Source of the DNA: Hippea sp964442345
GTDB taxonomy: Bacteria > Campylobacterota_A > Desulfurellia > Desulfurellales > Hippeaceae
Length of the DNA: 38,001 nt
NCBI GenBank assembly: GCA_964442345.1
Contig: CAYTZD010000006.1
Location: 1 to 38,001, forward strand
Direction of reading: 5' to 3'
Shown here: positions 16,478 to 25,188 of the stretch, in pieces
Layout: each line of letters begins with the position of its first letter
Numbering within the stretch: the first letter of the stretch is position 1
Made by a program: the position numbers and the translations under genes
Notes under the pieces: generated by a model
The model's database searches: none
The model's input: the letters and a program-made list of their open reading frames with translations, nothing else
Told to the model about the DNA's origin: nothing

Positions 16478-18187
16478 CTATTTAACTAAAAAGGCATCCT
16501 TAAGCGTATAAGACATGTATCCGTTTTTGATGTATGCATAAAATGCCACATCATAGACATGTCCAACGCTTAAATTTAGTTTATCAAAACTTACCATCCA
16601 GAGATTTGCCGTTCCATCATCAAGAAGGTATTTTGGGTATTTATCAAGGATTAATCCAACATCCTTTACAATAACATTTCTTGAGAAGAACAGCGGTTCT
16701 TCATTTGAATGACCAAACGGCTCAAGTAAGCTTAACTCTTCTAAAAACTGCCTGTTAAACACATCAAACGAAACTTCGCATTCAATCTCATAACTCGCCG
16801 TTGGTGTGTAATCCTTATACAACTCTTTCGCTACTTCATTTATTCTCTTTCTAAATTCATCAAGGTATCTATTCTTTATCGTTATGCCCACCGCCATTCT
16901 GTGACCACCAAATCGCTCCAATATATCTTCAGTCTCTTTTATAAGGGAAAACAGGTCTATCTCTCCTGCACTTCTGCCACTGCCTATGCTTATCTCTTCA
17001 CCCTTACTGATAATGATTGCAGGTTTTTTGTATTTGTATGATATGGCATTTGCCACTATTCCTATGACGCCTTTGTGCCAATGTCTATCTGCTGCAACAA
17101 TTACCAGATCATCCGTATCTTCTGCAAACTTTTGCACTTCTGATATTATCTGCATCTGAAGCTTTCTTCTTTCAGCATTTATCTGTTCAAGCTTTCTTGC
17201 TATTAGTTCTGCTTCTTTTTCATCTTCCTTCATAAACATATCAACAACTATTGAAGCATCGGATAGTCTGCCTGCTGCGTTTATCTTTGGAGCTATAACA
17301 AAACCCACATGTTTTGATGTCAGATTACCTTCTATACCTGAAACCTTTTTTAAAAGCTTAAGACCAACAGTTGAATGTTCCTTGTTAAACAGACCCACCT
17401 TTACGCACACCCTATTTTCATCTAAAAGTGGCACGATATCTGCAAGTGTTCCAAGCGCAACAAGGTCTAAATACTTTTTTAGGTTTGGCTCTCTTGCTGA
17501 ATCAAAAAATCCCATCTTTCTTAGCCTATTTCTCAAAGCCATAATAAGGTTAAAAGCCACACCAACACCGGAAAGTTCCTTAAAAGGAAACTTCGAATCG
17601 CTCCTTTTTGGATCTACAACGGCATATGCATTCGGTAGGCTCTCTTGTGGCTCGTGATGGTCTGTGATTATAACATCTATGCCAACGCTTCTTGCAAATT
17701 CGACTTCATCTACGCTGGTTATTCCGTTATCTACCGTTATTATCAACCCTGCCTTTAGCTGAGCTGCTCTTTTAATCGCTTCAAGGCTTAATCCGTATCC
17801 TTCATCCCTTGTTGGTATATAAAAGTCTGCATTAACACCTATCTCTTTAAAAAACCTAAGCAGAAGGCTTGTTGAAGTAACACCGTCTGTGTCGTAATCG
17901 CCTACAACAAAAATCTTCTCTCTTCTTTTTATCGCCATGATAATTCTATCAATAGCTATATCCATATCCTTAAGCAGAAACGGATTGTAAAGCTGGGATA
18001 AAGAAGGATAAAGAAACTCTCTTATCTGATGCTCTGTTGTTATCCCTCTATGGGAGAGTATCCTTCTTGTTATCTCATATATATTAAGCCTTCCAACCCT
18101 TACCAAAGGGTTCTTGAAGCAGCTATCCTTTATGATAAGTTTTTTCTTTTCACCCGTTATGCTGTTCAGTTGAATTTCCCGTGCCAT
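16478..18187 (-). CDS. recJ: Single-stranded-DNA-specific exonuclease RecJ
   Basis: 5'-3' single-strand DNA exonuclease in recombination and base-excision or mismatch repair. I chose the ATG at 18187 (569 aa); a longer TTG-started frame from 18226 exists. From that ATG the DHH phosphoesterase motifs are VVGDYDTDGVTS (about 95-106), a second Asp in ITVDNGIT, DHH (176-178) and VVDPKRSD. DHHA1 then contains GIVANAISYKYKKPAIIIS, GSGRSAG and FGGHRMAVG, and an OB-fold follows toward the C terminus. The start overlaps the end of the argH-Nudix gene by 38 bases, so the two are co-transcribed. Confidence 0.95.
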   Translation of the reverse strand: MAREIQLNSITGEKKKLIIKDSCFKNPLVRVGRLNIYEITRRILSHRGITTEHQIREFLYPSLSQLYNPFLLKDMDIAIDRIIMAIKRREKIFVVGDYDTDGVTSTSLLLRFFKEIGVNADFYIPTRDEGYGLSLEAIKRAAQLKAGLIITVDNGITSVDEVEFARSVGIDVIITDHHEPQESLPNAYAVVDPKRSDSKFPFKELSGVGVAFNLIMALRNRLRKMGFFDSAREPNLKKYLDLVALGTLADIVPLLDENRVCVKVGLFNKEHSTVGLKLLKKVSGIEGNLTSKHVGFVIAPKINAAGRLSDASIVVDMFMKEDEKEAELIARKLEQINAERRKLQMQIISEVQKFAEDTDDLVIVAADRHWHKGVIGIVANAISYKYKKPAIIISKGEEISIGSGRSAGEIDLFSLIKETEDILERFGGHRMAVGITIKNRYLDEFRKRINEVAKELYKDYTPTASYEIECEVSFDVFNRQFLEELSLLEPFGHSNEEPLFFSRNVIVKDVGLILDKYPKYLLDDGTANLWMVSFDKLNLSVGHVYDVAFYAYIKNGYMSYTLKDAFLVK

Positions 18188-20000
18188 ATTTTGAGAAGTA
18201 ATCCTGCAGAATCTTTTTATGGTCAAACACTATCGGTTCAGGTAAATTATCCTTATCGAACAATCCTATCTCAACCGCATCATCAGCTGCTTTTGGTTTG
18301 CCTTTTGCTTCTGCTATAAAGACTGTGGTTATTGTGTGCCCTCTTGGGTCTCTGTCTGGATCAGAATAGACACCAAGCAACCCTTTAAGTTTAACATCAA
18401 GCGATGTCTCTTCCTTTGCTTCCCTTACTGCTGCATTCTCGGCTGACTCTCCATAATCTATAAATCCACCTGGTATCGCCCAACCATAAGGCTCATTTTT
18501 TCTTCTTATTAAAACAATCTTGCCGTCAACTTCAATAATTATATCAACCGTTGGAACAGGATTTTTATAAACCTTTACAGGATAACCACATCTTGGGCAT
18601 TCAATCGTATTACCATCTTCTCTTGTGGTTAGCTCTCTTTCTATCTCTTCAATCACTTTAAGCACATTCTCTTTTGCCGTTCCACCATAACTTGTCCTTG
18701 AATTTACAGCCTTTTTATAATGCAAAACATTGATTATGTCGCTCTCTATGAGCTCTGAGAATTTCTTTAGTTCTTCTATGCTTAATTCGTTTAACTTCTT
18801 ATTGTTTTTTTCGGCATAGGCTACAATCTCGCCTGTTATCTTATGCGCTTCTCTGAATGGAAGTCCCTTTTTTGTCAGATAATCTGCCAAGTCTGTCGCC
18901 GTTATAAAGCCTTTCTCCAAAGCCTTCTCTAATACTTCTTCTTTTGGTTTTATCTTTGGTATAAGCCCATTTAAAACATCCAAAATGCCAAAAATTGTAT
19001 CTATAGAATCAAAAAGCGACTCTTTATCTTCCTGCATATCCCTGTTGTATGTTAAAGGCAAACCCTTCATCAATGTTAAAAGTTGTATAAGATTACCGTA
19101 TGTTCTTGCCGTTTTACCACGCACAAGCTCCATTGCATCGGGATTTTTCTTCTGCGGCATTATACTTGAACCCGTGCAGAATTCATCTGGCAAATCGACA
19201 AAATCAAACTCTTGAGATGAGAATATCACCATCTCTTCTGCAAACCTTGATGCATGCATTGCACAAATCGCTATATCGTTTAAAAATTCTATGGCAAAAT
19301 CCCTATCCGAGACTGCATCCATTGAGTTTCTCGATATCTTTGAAAACCTAAGCTGTTCTGCAACGAATTTTCTATCTATTGGAAAACTTGTGCCAGCTAA
19401 GGCTCCACTTCCCAATGGCAAAACATCAATCCTTTTTATTGTATCCCTAAATCTCTCTTTATCTCTTTTGAACTTTTCATAGTAAGCCAAAAGATAATGA
19501 GAAAAAAGAACCGGCTGAGCATGCTGAAGATGCGTAAAACCCGGCATCACAACATCGATATACTTCTTTGCAAGCTCAACAATATTTTTTAAGAGTCTAT
19601 TTAGCTTGTCTATTATCTCAATTGATGCATCCCTTAAAAATAACCTTATGTCTAAGGCTATCTGGTCGTTTCTGCTTCTTGCTGTGTGAAGTTTACCGCC
19701 AACTTTACCAACAAGCTCTATCAACTTTCTCTCTATGTTCATGTGTATATCTTCATCTTCAATACGGAACTCAAACTCGCCTTCATCAATCATGTGCTTT
19801 ATTTTCCGCAGACCTTCTATGATCTTATCTGCTTCTTCGTCGGTTATAATGCCCTGCTTGGCAAGCATCTGTGCATGAACAATCGAACCTGCTATATCGT
19901 ATTCGTATAATCGCTTGTCATAGCTTATTGATTCTGAAAATTTTTCCATCACATTATCTGTGGCAGATGAGAATCTTCCACCCCACAATTTCTTATTCAT
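18150..20000 (-). CDS. argH: Argininosuccinate lyase fused to a Nudix hydrolase
   Basis: The N-terminal part (about 1-460) is a complete argininosuccinate lyase, which splits argininosuccinate to arginine and fumarate: KLWGGRFSS at the start, HTARSRNDQ (105-113), MPGFTHLQHAQP (152-163) and the mobile catalytic loop SSIMPQKKNP (278-287). In the same frame a second domain follows: CPRCG (468-472), PVPTVDIIIEV, then a Nudix box from G512 with E518, R526-E527 and E530-E531 (Ser replaces the usual Gly near the end). The Nudix part, about 150 aa, resembles ADP-ribose or NDP-sugar pyrophosphatases of the type beginning with a short zinc-knuckle-like segment. I see no internal stop or in-frame ATG at the junction. 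The start overlaps the hom stop by eight bases. The substrate of the Nudix half is unknown. Confidence 0.93.
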   Translation of the reverse strand: MNKKLWGGRFSSATDNVMEKFSESISYDKRLYEYDIAGSIVHAQMLAKQGIITDEEADKIIEGLRKIKHMIDEGEFEFRIEDEDIHMNIERKLIELVGKVGGKLHTARSRNDQIALDIRLFLRDASIEIIDKLNRLLKNIVELAKKYIDVVMPGFTHLQHAQPVLFSHYLLAYYEKFKRDKERFRDTIKRIDVLPLGSGALAGTSFPIDRKFVAEQLRFSKISRNSMDAVSDRDFAIEFLNDIAICAMHASRFAEEMVIFSSQEFDFVDLPDEFCTGSSIMPQKKNPDAMELVRGKTARTYGNLIQLLTLMKGLPLTYNRDMQEDKESLFDSIDTIFGILDVLNGLIPKIKPKEEVLEKALEKGFITATDLADYLTKKGLPFREAHKITGEIVAYAEKNNKKLNELSIEELKKFSELIESDIINVLHYKKAVNSRTSYGGTAKENVLKVIEEIERELTTREDGNTIECPRCGYPVKVYKNPVPTVDIIIEVDGKIVLIRRKNEPYGWAIPGGFIDYGESAENAAVREAKEETSLDVKLKGLLGVYSDPDRDPRGHTITTVFIAEAKGKPKAADDAVEIGLFDKDNLPEPIVFDHKKILQDYFSKYGTGNSTEQHNG

Positions 20001-21291
20001 CGTTATCCACCCTTATAAGCAGTGCTTTATCTTTAACTATATCAAGTTTCTCTATGATTGATAAAGCTTGCTTTATGTCTGATTCCTTTGCTTTGTGGGT
20101 AAACATTATCAAAGGCACCCACTCATCTCCTTTATTTATCTGCACAACACTTTCTATGCTTATGTTGTAATCACCGAGAATGCCTGAGATTTTTGATAAA
20201 ACACCAGCCTGATCTTTAACTGTAAATCTAAGATAATAACTCATCTTAAGGTCATCTATGTTTAGAATCTCTCTCTTTTTTACAAAATTGAACGGAAAAG
20301 ACATCAAAGGAACCCTTAGGTTTGTCTTATTCTTTATATTTCTTGCTATGTCCATAATATCGCCAACAACGGCAGATGCAGTCGGTAGGCTTCCTGCACC
20401 CTTACCTATATAAATTGTCTCATCGTCCATATCGCATCTAACCTTTATCGCGTTAAATTCGCCGTCTGTTTTTGCAAGTATATCATCCTTCTTGATTAGT
20501 GTTGGATGAACCCTTACATCTATCTTGTCGTCTATTAATCGCGTTATTCCCAGCAATTTAATTCTATAACCGAACTCATCTGCAAACTTTATATCAAGCA
20601 GGCTTATATTTCTTATGCCTTCTGTGTAAACCTCTTTAGCAACAACATTATCTCCAAACGAGATAGAACTTAGAATTGCCATCTTATGGGCTGAATCTAT
20701 ACCATCAATATCAAATGTCGGATCAGCTTCGGCAAAACCTTTATCCTGCGCATCCTTTAAAACCTTATCAAACGGCAACTCCTTATTAAACATCTCGGTT
20801 AAGATATAATTACATGTGCCGTTAACTATAGCTTTTATTGAATGTATATTATTTGCAGCTAAGGATTCTTTTATGGCTTTGATTATTGGTATGCCGCCTG
20901 CAACTGCAGCTTCATAACCAACATCCACCTTCTTATCAAAAGCCTTCGAGAATATCTCATATCCAAATTCAGCAAGTAACGCCTTGTTAGCCGTTACTAT
21001 GCTTTTGCCTTTCTCTATGGCTTTGAGTATAAACTCCTTTGCAAATGTCGTCCCACCAATAAGCTCAACGACTATATCTATATCATCGTCTAATAATTCT
21101 TCGTAGCTATCTGCTATCTTACCTTCAAGGAAAGGTTTTACATCGTCTTTAATGTGTTTTGCATATACCTTTTTAAGGTTTAACTCAAACCCAAGCCTTT
21201 TCTTTATTATCTCCCTATTTTCAGTCAATATCTTAACAACGCCACTTCCAACAGTACCAACACCAAGCAGACCAACATTTAGTTTTTCCAT
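19993..21291 (-). CDS. hom: Homoserine dehydrogenase with C-terminal ACT domain
   Basis: Reduces aspartate semialdehyde to homoserine, the branch point to threonine and methionine. I chose the ATG at 21291 since GAGAGG sits five bases upstream; a GTG two codons earlier also exists. The 432-aa protein has the N-terminal NAD(P) motif LLGVGTVGSGVV, AAVAGGIPIIKAIKESLAAN, the signature IKAIVNGTCNYILTEM, and GFAEADPTFDIDGIDSAHKMAIL. A C-terminal ACT domain (about 345-425, starting YYLRFTVKDQAGVLSKI) suggests allosteric inhibition, usually by threonine. It is the first gene of the long minus-strand block and has a good promoter. Confidence 0.97.
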   Translation of the reverse strand: MEKLNVGLLGVGTVGSGVVKILTENREIIKKRLGFELNLKKVYAKHIKDDVKPFLEGKIADSYEELLDDDIDIVVELIGGTTFAKEFILKAIEKGKSIVTANKALLAEFGYEIFSKAFDKKVDVGYEAAVAGGIPIIKAIKESLAANNIHSIKAIVNGTCNYILTEMFNKELPFDKVLKDAQDKGFAEADPTFDIDGIDSAHKMAILSSISFGDNVVAKEVYTEGIRNISLLDIKFADEFGYRIKLLGITRLIDDKIDVRVHPTLIKKDDILAKTDGEFNAIKVRCDMDDETIYIGKGAGSLPTASAVVGDIMDIARNIKNKTNLRVPLMSFPFNFVKKREILNIDDLKMSYYLRFTVKDQAGVLSKISGILGDYNISIESVVQINKGDEWVPLIMFTHKAKESDIKQALSIIEKLDIVKDKALLIRVDNDE

Positions 21292-21321
21292 AACCACCTC
21301 TCTTCAGTAAGAGTTAGGGTT

Positions 21322-21351
21322 AATATAGAACATAAACCACTCCAGTGTCAA
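21322..21351 (-). promoter_or_regulatory. Sigma-70 promoter of the hom block
   Basis: On the minus strand TTGACA (21351-21346), an 18-base spacer, then TATATT (21327-21322). The predicted start of transcription near 21315 leaves a leader of about 24 bases containing the hom Shine-Dalgarno. It is the only strong promoter I see for the hom to fliS block. Confidence 0.7.
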
Positions 21352-21387
21352 CGCATTATTGTCTTATAGATCTATGCAATACTTGAA

Positions 21388-21666
21388 TTACTTTTTAGAT
21401 GTATTCTGCGTCTTATATAAAGCGTCTAAGTACTTGCTTAAGATCTTATTAAGCTTTTTCATTACTTGATCTATCTCGTCCTTCTCAAAAACAAGATGCA
21501 GATGCCTGAATTCAACGCCTTTATAGAATAAAACGCCGTTTTCTAAAGAAAAATCGTCGTCTAACAGACTTTTAAATAGCCAATCATTGGCAAATGTTTT
21601 TTCTATTCTGTCTGCAAAATAGTTTAAATCTGCAATGATTTTACTTTGATTGATATCCTTCTTCAT
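21388..21666 (-). CDS. Hypothetical 92-aa protein
   Basis: I do not recognise this protein. It is 92 aa, cytoplasmic, with no cysteine and no membrane segment. The pattern is helix (about 5-35), a short strand pair (GVLFYKGVEFRHLHLVFE) and a C-terminal helix (about 63-82). AAGGTGG upstream of the ATG supports translation. The 3' end lies just upstream of the hom promoter and the 5' end faces the tRNA-Ser(CGA) gene. The arrangement resembles a small regulatory or adaptor protein, but no function can be supported. Confidence 0.65.
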   Translation of the reverse strand: MKKDINQSKIIADLNYFADRIEKTFANDWLFKSLLDDDFSLENGVLFYKGVEFRHLHLVFEKDEIDQVMKKLNKILSKYLDALYKTQNTSKK

Positions 21667-21732
21667 CTTGCCACCTTCTTAAACATTCATAGCAGGCACA
21701 GATTATCAAATTTTGGTCTAAAATCAATATAT

Positions 21733-21762
21733 TTGACTATCAACATACACTTTTGTTATAAA
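21733..21762 (+). promoter_or_regulatory. Promoter of tRNA-Ser(CGA), very close to the mature 5' end
   Basis: TTGACT (21733-21738), an 18-base spacer, then TATAAA (21757-21762); with TTATAA the spacer is 17. The mature tRNA begins at 21769, seven bases after the -10 box, so transcription should start at or within a base or two of the tRNA itself. Confidence 0.65.
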
Positions 21763-21768
21763 ACCAGT

Positions 21769-21859
<91 letters not shown>

Positions 21860-21938
21860 GAGTATAAGCCTATTAAAACAAAATCAGACTTGCAAATGTA
21901 GGCTAAAACGGAAAAATACCAAGAATAGGAGCGTTATT

Positions 21939-22709
21939 GTGAGATTTAAGCTAAATGAATACTTAGAAGATGATATAAAAAACAAAAACCATCCAAGCAG
22001 TTTTGAGACAGACAATAAATACTCAATACTAATATTAAGACTTCCCTTCATTAAGAATGGCCATGTTGATATAATTTCGTATGCATTTCTAATAGATGAG
22101 AAAGATAGCGTTTACATCTTTGACAGAAAAAACAAAGAGTTCGAAATTCTTGGCGATTTTTCTCAATTGCACAACTTCTTGGATTTAAGAGTCGATAAAA
22201 TCCTATCCAAGCTAAATACCCTTCATACCCAGATTGCAGAATTGGAAGACAACTTATACGAAAATGATTTTGATAAAAGCTTTACTGATAAATGGCTAAA
22301 ACTAAAAAAAGAGATTACTTTAATGGAAAGGCTTATGAAAAACGCCATTGTAGCGTTTGAAAGGTTTTTAAGATTTTACAAAAACAAAGTAGATAATTTT
22401 GCTTATGCCGACCTTAAAGAACACTTCCAAAGAGCCCTTGAGTTTGCCAAAGATGCCGCAGAAAAGTTAGACTATTTATACGAGTTTTACAGGGCAAAAC
22501 AGGACGAAAAAATGAATAGAATAATGTTCATCTTAACCCTTATATCTGGAATATTTTTGCCACTTACATTAGTTACCGGATTCTTTGGTATGAATACAGG
22601 CGGCCTACCATTTGCAAATGACCCACAAGGAACCATTAAAGCAGCAATCATAGGTGTTATTATGGAGATTCCTATTGTCTTTATAGTATGGAAAAATATG
22701 AAAAGATAA
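21939..22709 (+). CDS. CorA-family divalent metal ion transporter
   Basis: Predicted inner-membrane Mg2+/Co2+ (or Zn2+) channel. The start is GTG at 21939 with AGGAG seven bases upstream. In the 256-aa protein the N-terminal cytoplasmic domain (about 1-80) leads to a long helical stalk (about 85-190). The first membrane helix ends in the CorA signature GMN (217-219), followed by TGGLPF, and a second helix (about 233-250) is followed by a short basic tail, WKNMKR. It is shorter than typical CorA (about 315 aa), mostly in the N-terminal domain, and resembles the shorter YfjQ/ZntB-like relatives. It lies between tRNA-Ser genes and is not in an operon. Confidence 0.88.
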   Translation: MRFKLNEYLEDDIKNKNHPSSFETDNKYSILILRLPFIKNGHVDIISYAFLIDEKDSVYIFDRKNKEFEILGDFSQLHNFLDLRVDKILSKLNTLHTQIAELEDNLYENDFDKSFTDKWLKLKKEITLMERLMKNAIVAFERFLRFYKNKVDNFAYADLKEHFQRALEFAKDAAEKLDYLYEFYRAKQDEKMNRIMFILTLISGIFLPLTLVTGFFGMNTGGLPFANDPQGTIKAAIIGVIMEIPIVFIVWKNMKR

Positions 22710-22735
22710 CAACAAAGCTCAAACCCTTAAGCCAC

Positions 22736-22796
22736 AAAAACCTTAATCTTTAACCACCATAATACCCTTTATATGGGAAAAGCTATTTAGATTAAG
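22736..22796 (-). terminator. Probable terminator of the minus-strand tRNA-Ser pair
   Basis: On the minus strand CTTAATCT (22796-22789) pairs with AGATTAAG (22749-22742), followed by GTTTTTG. The large loop contains a further CCC/GGG mini-hairpin. It starts six bases after the CCA end of tRNA-Ser(GCT). The 8-bp outer stem is AT-rich and the loop is long, so the call is moderate. Confidence 0.45.
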
Positions 22797-22799
22797 AAA

Positions 22800-22896
<97 letters not shown>

Positions 22897-22906
22897 AAAA
22901 AATAAA

Positions 22907-22998
22907 TGGCGGAGGAGGTAGGATTCGAACCCACGGTACCCTTGCGGGTACAACGGCTTTCAAGGCCGCCGCCTTAAGCCAGACTCGGCCACTCCTCC
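22907..22998 (-). tRNA. tRNA-Ser (anticodon TGA)
   Basis: The 92-nt gene includes an encoded CCA. The acceptor GGAGGAG pairs with CTCCTCC, the anticodon loop CTTGAAA gives TGA, which decodes UCA and other UCN codons, and the serine-type variable arm GTACCC/GGGTAC is clear. It lies 10 bases upstream of tRNA-Ser(GCT) and is probably co-transcribed with it. Confidence 0.97.
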
Positions 22999-23008
22999 GT
23001 CGCTGAAA

Positions 23009-23037
23009 TAAATAACACATTTACCTGCATTTTTCAA
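23009..23037 (-). promoter_or_regulatory. Possible promoter of the tRNA-Ser(TGA)-tRNA-Ser(GCT) pair
   Basis: On the minus strand TTGAAA (23037-23032), 17 bases, then TATTTA (23014-23009), about 10 bases before the tRNA 5' end. The -10 is a poor match. Read-through from mqnC, which ends at 23045 with no visible terminator, is the alternative. Confidence 0.35.
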
Positions 23038-23044
23038 GTGCTAA

Positions 23045-24109
23045 CTAAAGCATTTTTACTATTTTATAATCGGTTGTTCTCAGTGCTGGTTTAAATCCAG
23101 CTTTTCTTATGCATCTTGCTATCTCATCGACCGAAGCCTGCGCTCTAAAGCCAGCCTGTCTCATCACATTCTCTTCAATAAGCATACTGCCCATATCGTT
23201 TGCACCAAAATGCAGCGCCACTTCTCCAACATCTTTGCCTTGAGATGCCCAAGAAGCTTGAATATTATCAAAATTATCAAGGTAAATTCTTGCTATAGCA
23301 ACAATTTTCAGATAATCAATACCGCTTACGCTTCTTTTTACCCTTTTTCCCAATTCGTTATTCTCTTTTTTAAAGTCCCAAGCTATAAACGCACTAAAGC
23401 CGCAAGTTTTATCCTGAAGCTGTCTAATTCTATCCAAATGCTCAATTATATCTTCTTCTGTCTCTATATGTCCAAACATCATTGTTGCCGTTGTTTTTAT
23501 GCCATGTTTGTGTGCTTTTTCCATTATCTCAAGCCATCTGTCTGTGCTTATCTTCTTTGGTGAAATCTCTTTTCTTACCCTTTCTGTTAGAATTTCAGCA
23601 CCACCGCCGGGCATAGTCGTTAATCCTGCGTTTTTTAAATCTTCAAATACTTCATCAACGCTTTTTTGAGCAATCTTACACATAAGGTCTATCTCAGGTG
23701 GTGAAAACGCATGAACATGAACGCTGCTTTTTGATAATTCCCTTACCAGATCAAGATAATAGGAATAAGGCAAATCAGGATTTAGTCCACCCTGGATTAA
23801 AGCCGTTGTTATACCTTTACTTTGTGCTTCTTCTATCTTTTTAATCAGATCGTCTATACTCAAAGTGTAAGCATCTTTATCATCCTTTCTTCTGTAAAAC
23901 GCACAAAACGAGCAGCCGACATAACAGATATTCGTATAGTTTATATTCGTATCAAGTATAAAAGTAACTATATCCGTTGGATGTTTTTTGAATCTTATCC
24001 TATTTGCCAGCCTGCCAAGTTCTAAAAAATCACCATTTTTTAAAAGCTTAACGCCTTCTTCTGGGTTAATTCTTTCGAAATTTTCTATCTTTTCGTATAT
24101 TTTTTCCAT
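23045..24109 (-). CDS. mqnC: Cyclic dehypoxanthine futalosine synthase (radical SAM)
   Basis: Radical SAM enzyme of the futalosine pathway that cyclises dehypoxanthine futalosine on the way to menaquinone. The ATG at 24109 shares its A with the mqnE stop (TGATG); a TTG one codon earlier is less likely. The 354-aa protein has the [4Fe-4S] motif CYVGCSFC (near residues 62-69), QGGLNPDLPYSYY, a TTMPGGGAE motif shared with MqnE, and C-terminal HFGANDMGS. Compared with MqnE it keeps SFCAFYRR and the FGHIETEED stretch expected of MqnC. It pairs with the adjacent mqnE. Confidence 0.92.
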   Translation of the reverse strand: MEKIYEKIENFERINPEEGVKLLKNGDFLELGRLANRIRFKKHPTDIVTFILDTNINYTNICYVGCSFCAFYRRKDDKDAYTLSIDDLIKKIEEAQSKGITTALIQGGLNPDLPYSYYLDLVRELSKSSVHVHAFSPPEIDLMCKIAQKSVDEVFEDLKNAGLTTMPGGGAEILTERVRKEISPKKISTDRWLEIMEKAHKHGIKTTATMMFGHIETEEDIIEHLDRIRQLQDKTCGFSAFIAWDFKKENNELGKRVKRSVSGIDYLKIVAIARIYLDNFDNIQASWASQGKDVGEVALHFGANDMGSMLIEENVMRQAGFRAQASVDEIARCIRKAGFKPALRTTDYKIVKML

Positions 24110-25188
24110 CAATTGAACACCTCTATCTCGTTGTATAAGGCATCCCTTTCAACAGGAACAAAACCTGCATTCTTTATTAAATTTACCATCTGCTCTTTTG
24201 CTAAACCCAATGGGCTTTTTGCTCCTGCTGCATGAGTTACCCTTTCCTGACCTATTGTTCCATCTATATCATCTGCACCAAAGTGAAGACCAATCTGGCC
24301 TATTTTTGGCGATAACATCACCCAGTAAGCTTTTATGTGTGGGAAGTTGTCCAGTATTATTCTTGAGAGAGCAAGCACTTTTAACTCTTTTACGGCATCC
24401 ACCTTTTCAATCTTACCTTCAAGCGGCGTGTTAGCAGGATGAAAACTCAACGGTATGAAACATAAAAAGCCAGGGTGTTCTTCCTGTAACTTCCTTAATT
24501 TAAATAGATGGTCGATAATTTCATCGTCTGTCTCTATATGACCAAAAAGCAGCGTTGCATTTGTCGGTATGCCTAACTTGTGTGCTATTGCGTGAACTTC
24601 AGCCCACTTCTCATACGGTATCTTATTTGGATATAGTTTTTTTCTTACCCTTTCTGAAAATACTTCAGCACCACCACCAGGCATTGAATCAAGTCCTGCC
24701 TTTTTTAACTCTTTTAACACACCTTCATAATCAAGACCTGAAAGCTTAGAAAAATAGTCAATCTCAACAGCAGTAAAGGCCTTGACATTAACATTAGGGA
24801 AATGCTTTTTTATGCTTGAAACCATATCAAGATAGTAAGAAAATGGCTTTGTCGGATGAAGACCACCAACGATATGCACTTCCCTTATGCCTTCTGGCAT
24901 CTTTGCTATCTCTTCAATTATATCGTCAATCTCCATCGTGTATGCGTCTGGCTCATCTCCATTTCTATAGAACGCACAGAATTTGCATTTTGATATGCAA
25001 AGATTTGTGTAATTAATGTGTTTATTGAAAACAAAATAGACCTTTTTGTCTGTTTTTTTAAATTTTATACTCCTTGCAAGCTTACCAATCTCTATTAAAT
25101 CGTTGCTTTTTAAAATTTTTCTTGCATCTTCAAAGTCTATCGGTTGATTGTTATCTATCTTCTCTTTAATCTCTCTTAAATCACTCAT
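24109..25188 (-). CDS. mqnE: Aminodeoxyfutalosine synthase (radical SAM)
   Basis: Radical SAM enzyme that joins the chorismate-derived MqnA product to SAM, forming aminodeoxyfutalosine in the futalosine menaquinone route. The 359-aa protein carries CISKCKFC (C64, C68, C71), EVHIVGGLHPTKPFSYY, GLDSMPGGGAEVFSERVR and FGADDIDGTIGQERVTHAAGA; the last two are typical of MqnE. The start lies inside the preceding phosphomannomutase gene by eight bases and the stop overlaps mqnC by one. mqnA, mqnB and mqnD are not in this window. Confidence 0.94.
   Translation of the reverse strand: MSDLREIKEKIDNNQPIDFEDARKILKSNDLIEIGKLARSIKFKKTDKKVYFVFNKHINYTNLCISKCKFCAFYRNGDEPDAYTMEIDDIIEEIAKMPEGIREVHIVGGLHPTKPFSYYLDMVSSIKKHFPNVNVKAFTAVEIDYFSKLSGLDYEGVLKELKKAGLDSMPGGGAEVFSERVRKKLYPNKIPYEKWAEVHAIAHKLGIPTNATLLFGHIETDDEIIDHLFKLRKLQEEHPGFLCFIPLSFHPANTPLEGKIEKVDAVKELKVLALSRIILDNFPHIKAYWVMLSPKIGQIGLHFGADDIDGTIGQERVTHAAGAKSPLGLAKEQMVNLIKNAGFVPVERDALYNEIEVFN

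Noticed and set aside
18600..18660. Possible sequencing frameshift creating the ArgH-Nudix fusion
   Set aside because: A TAA lies one frame off near 18630, but both domains are in the same frame with no ATG for a separate Nudix start, so a single indel would break rather than restore the second gene. Raw reads would still be decisive.
21866..21903. AGCCTA/TAGGCT inverted repeat after tRNA-Ser(CGA) as a terminator
   Set aside because: Only six pairs, a loop of 26 bases and no T-run on the plus strand.
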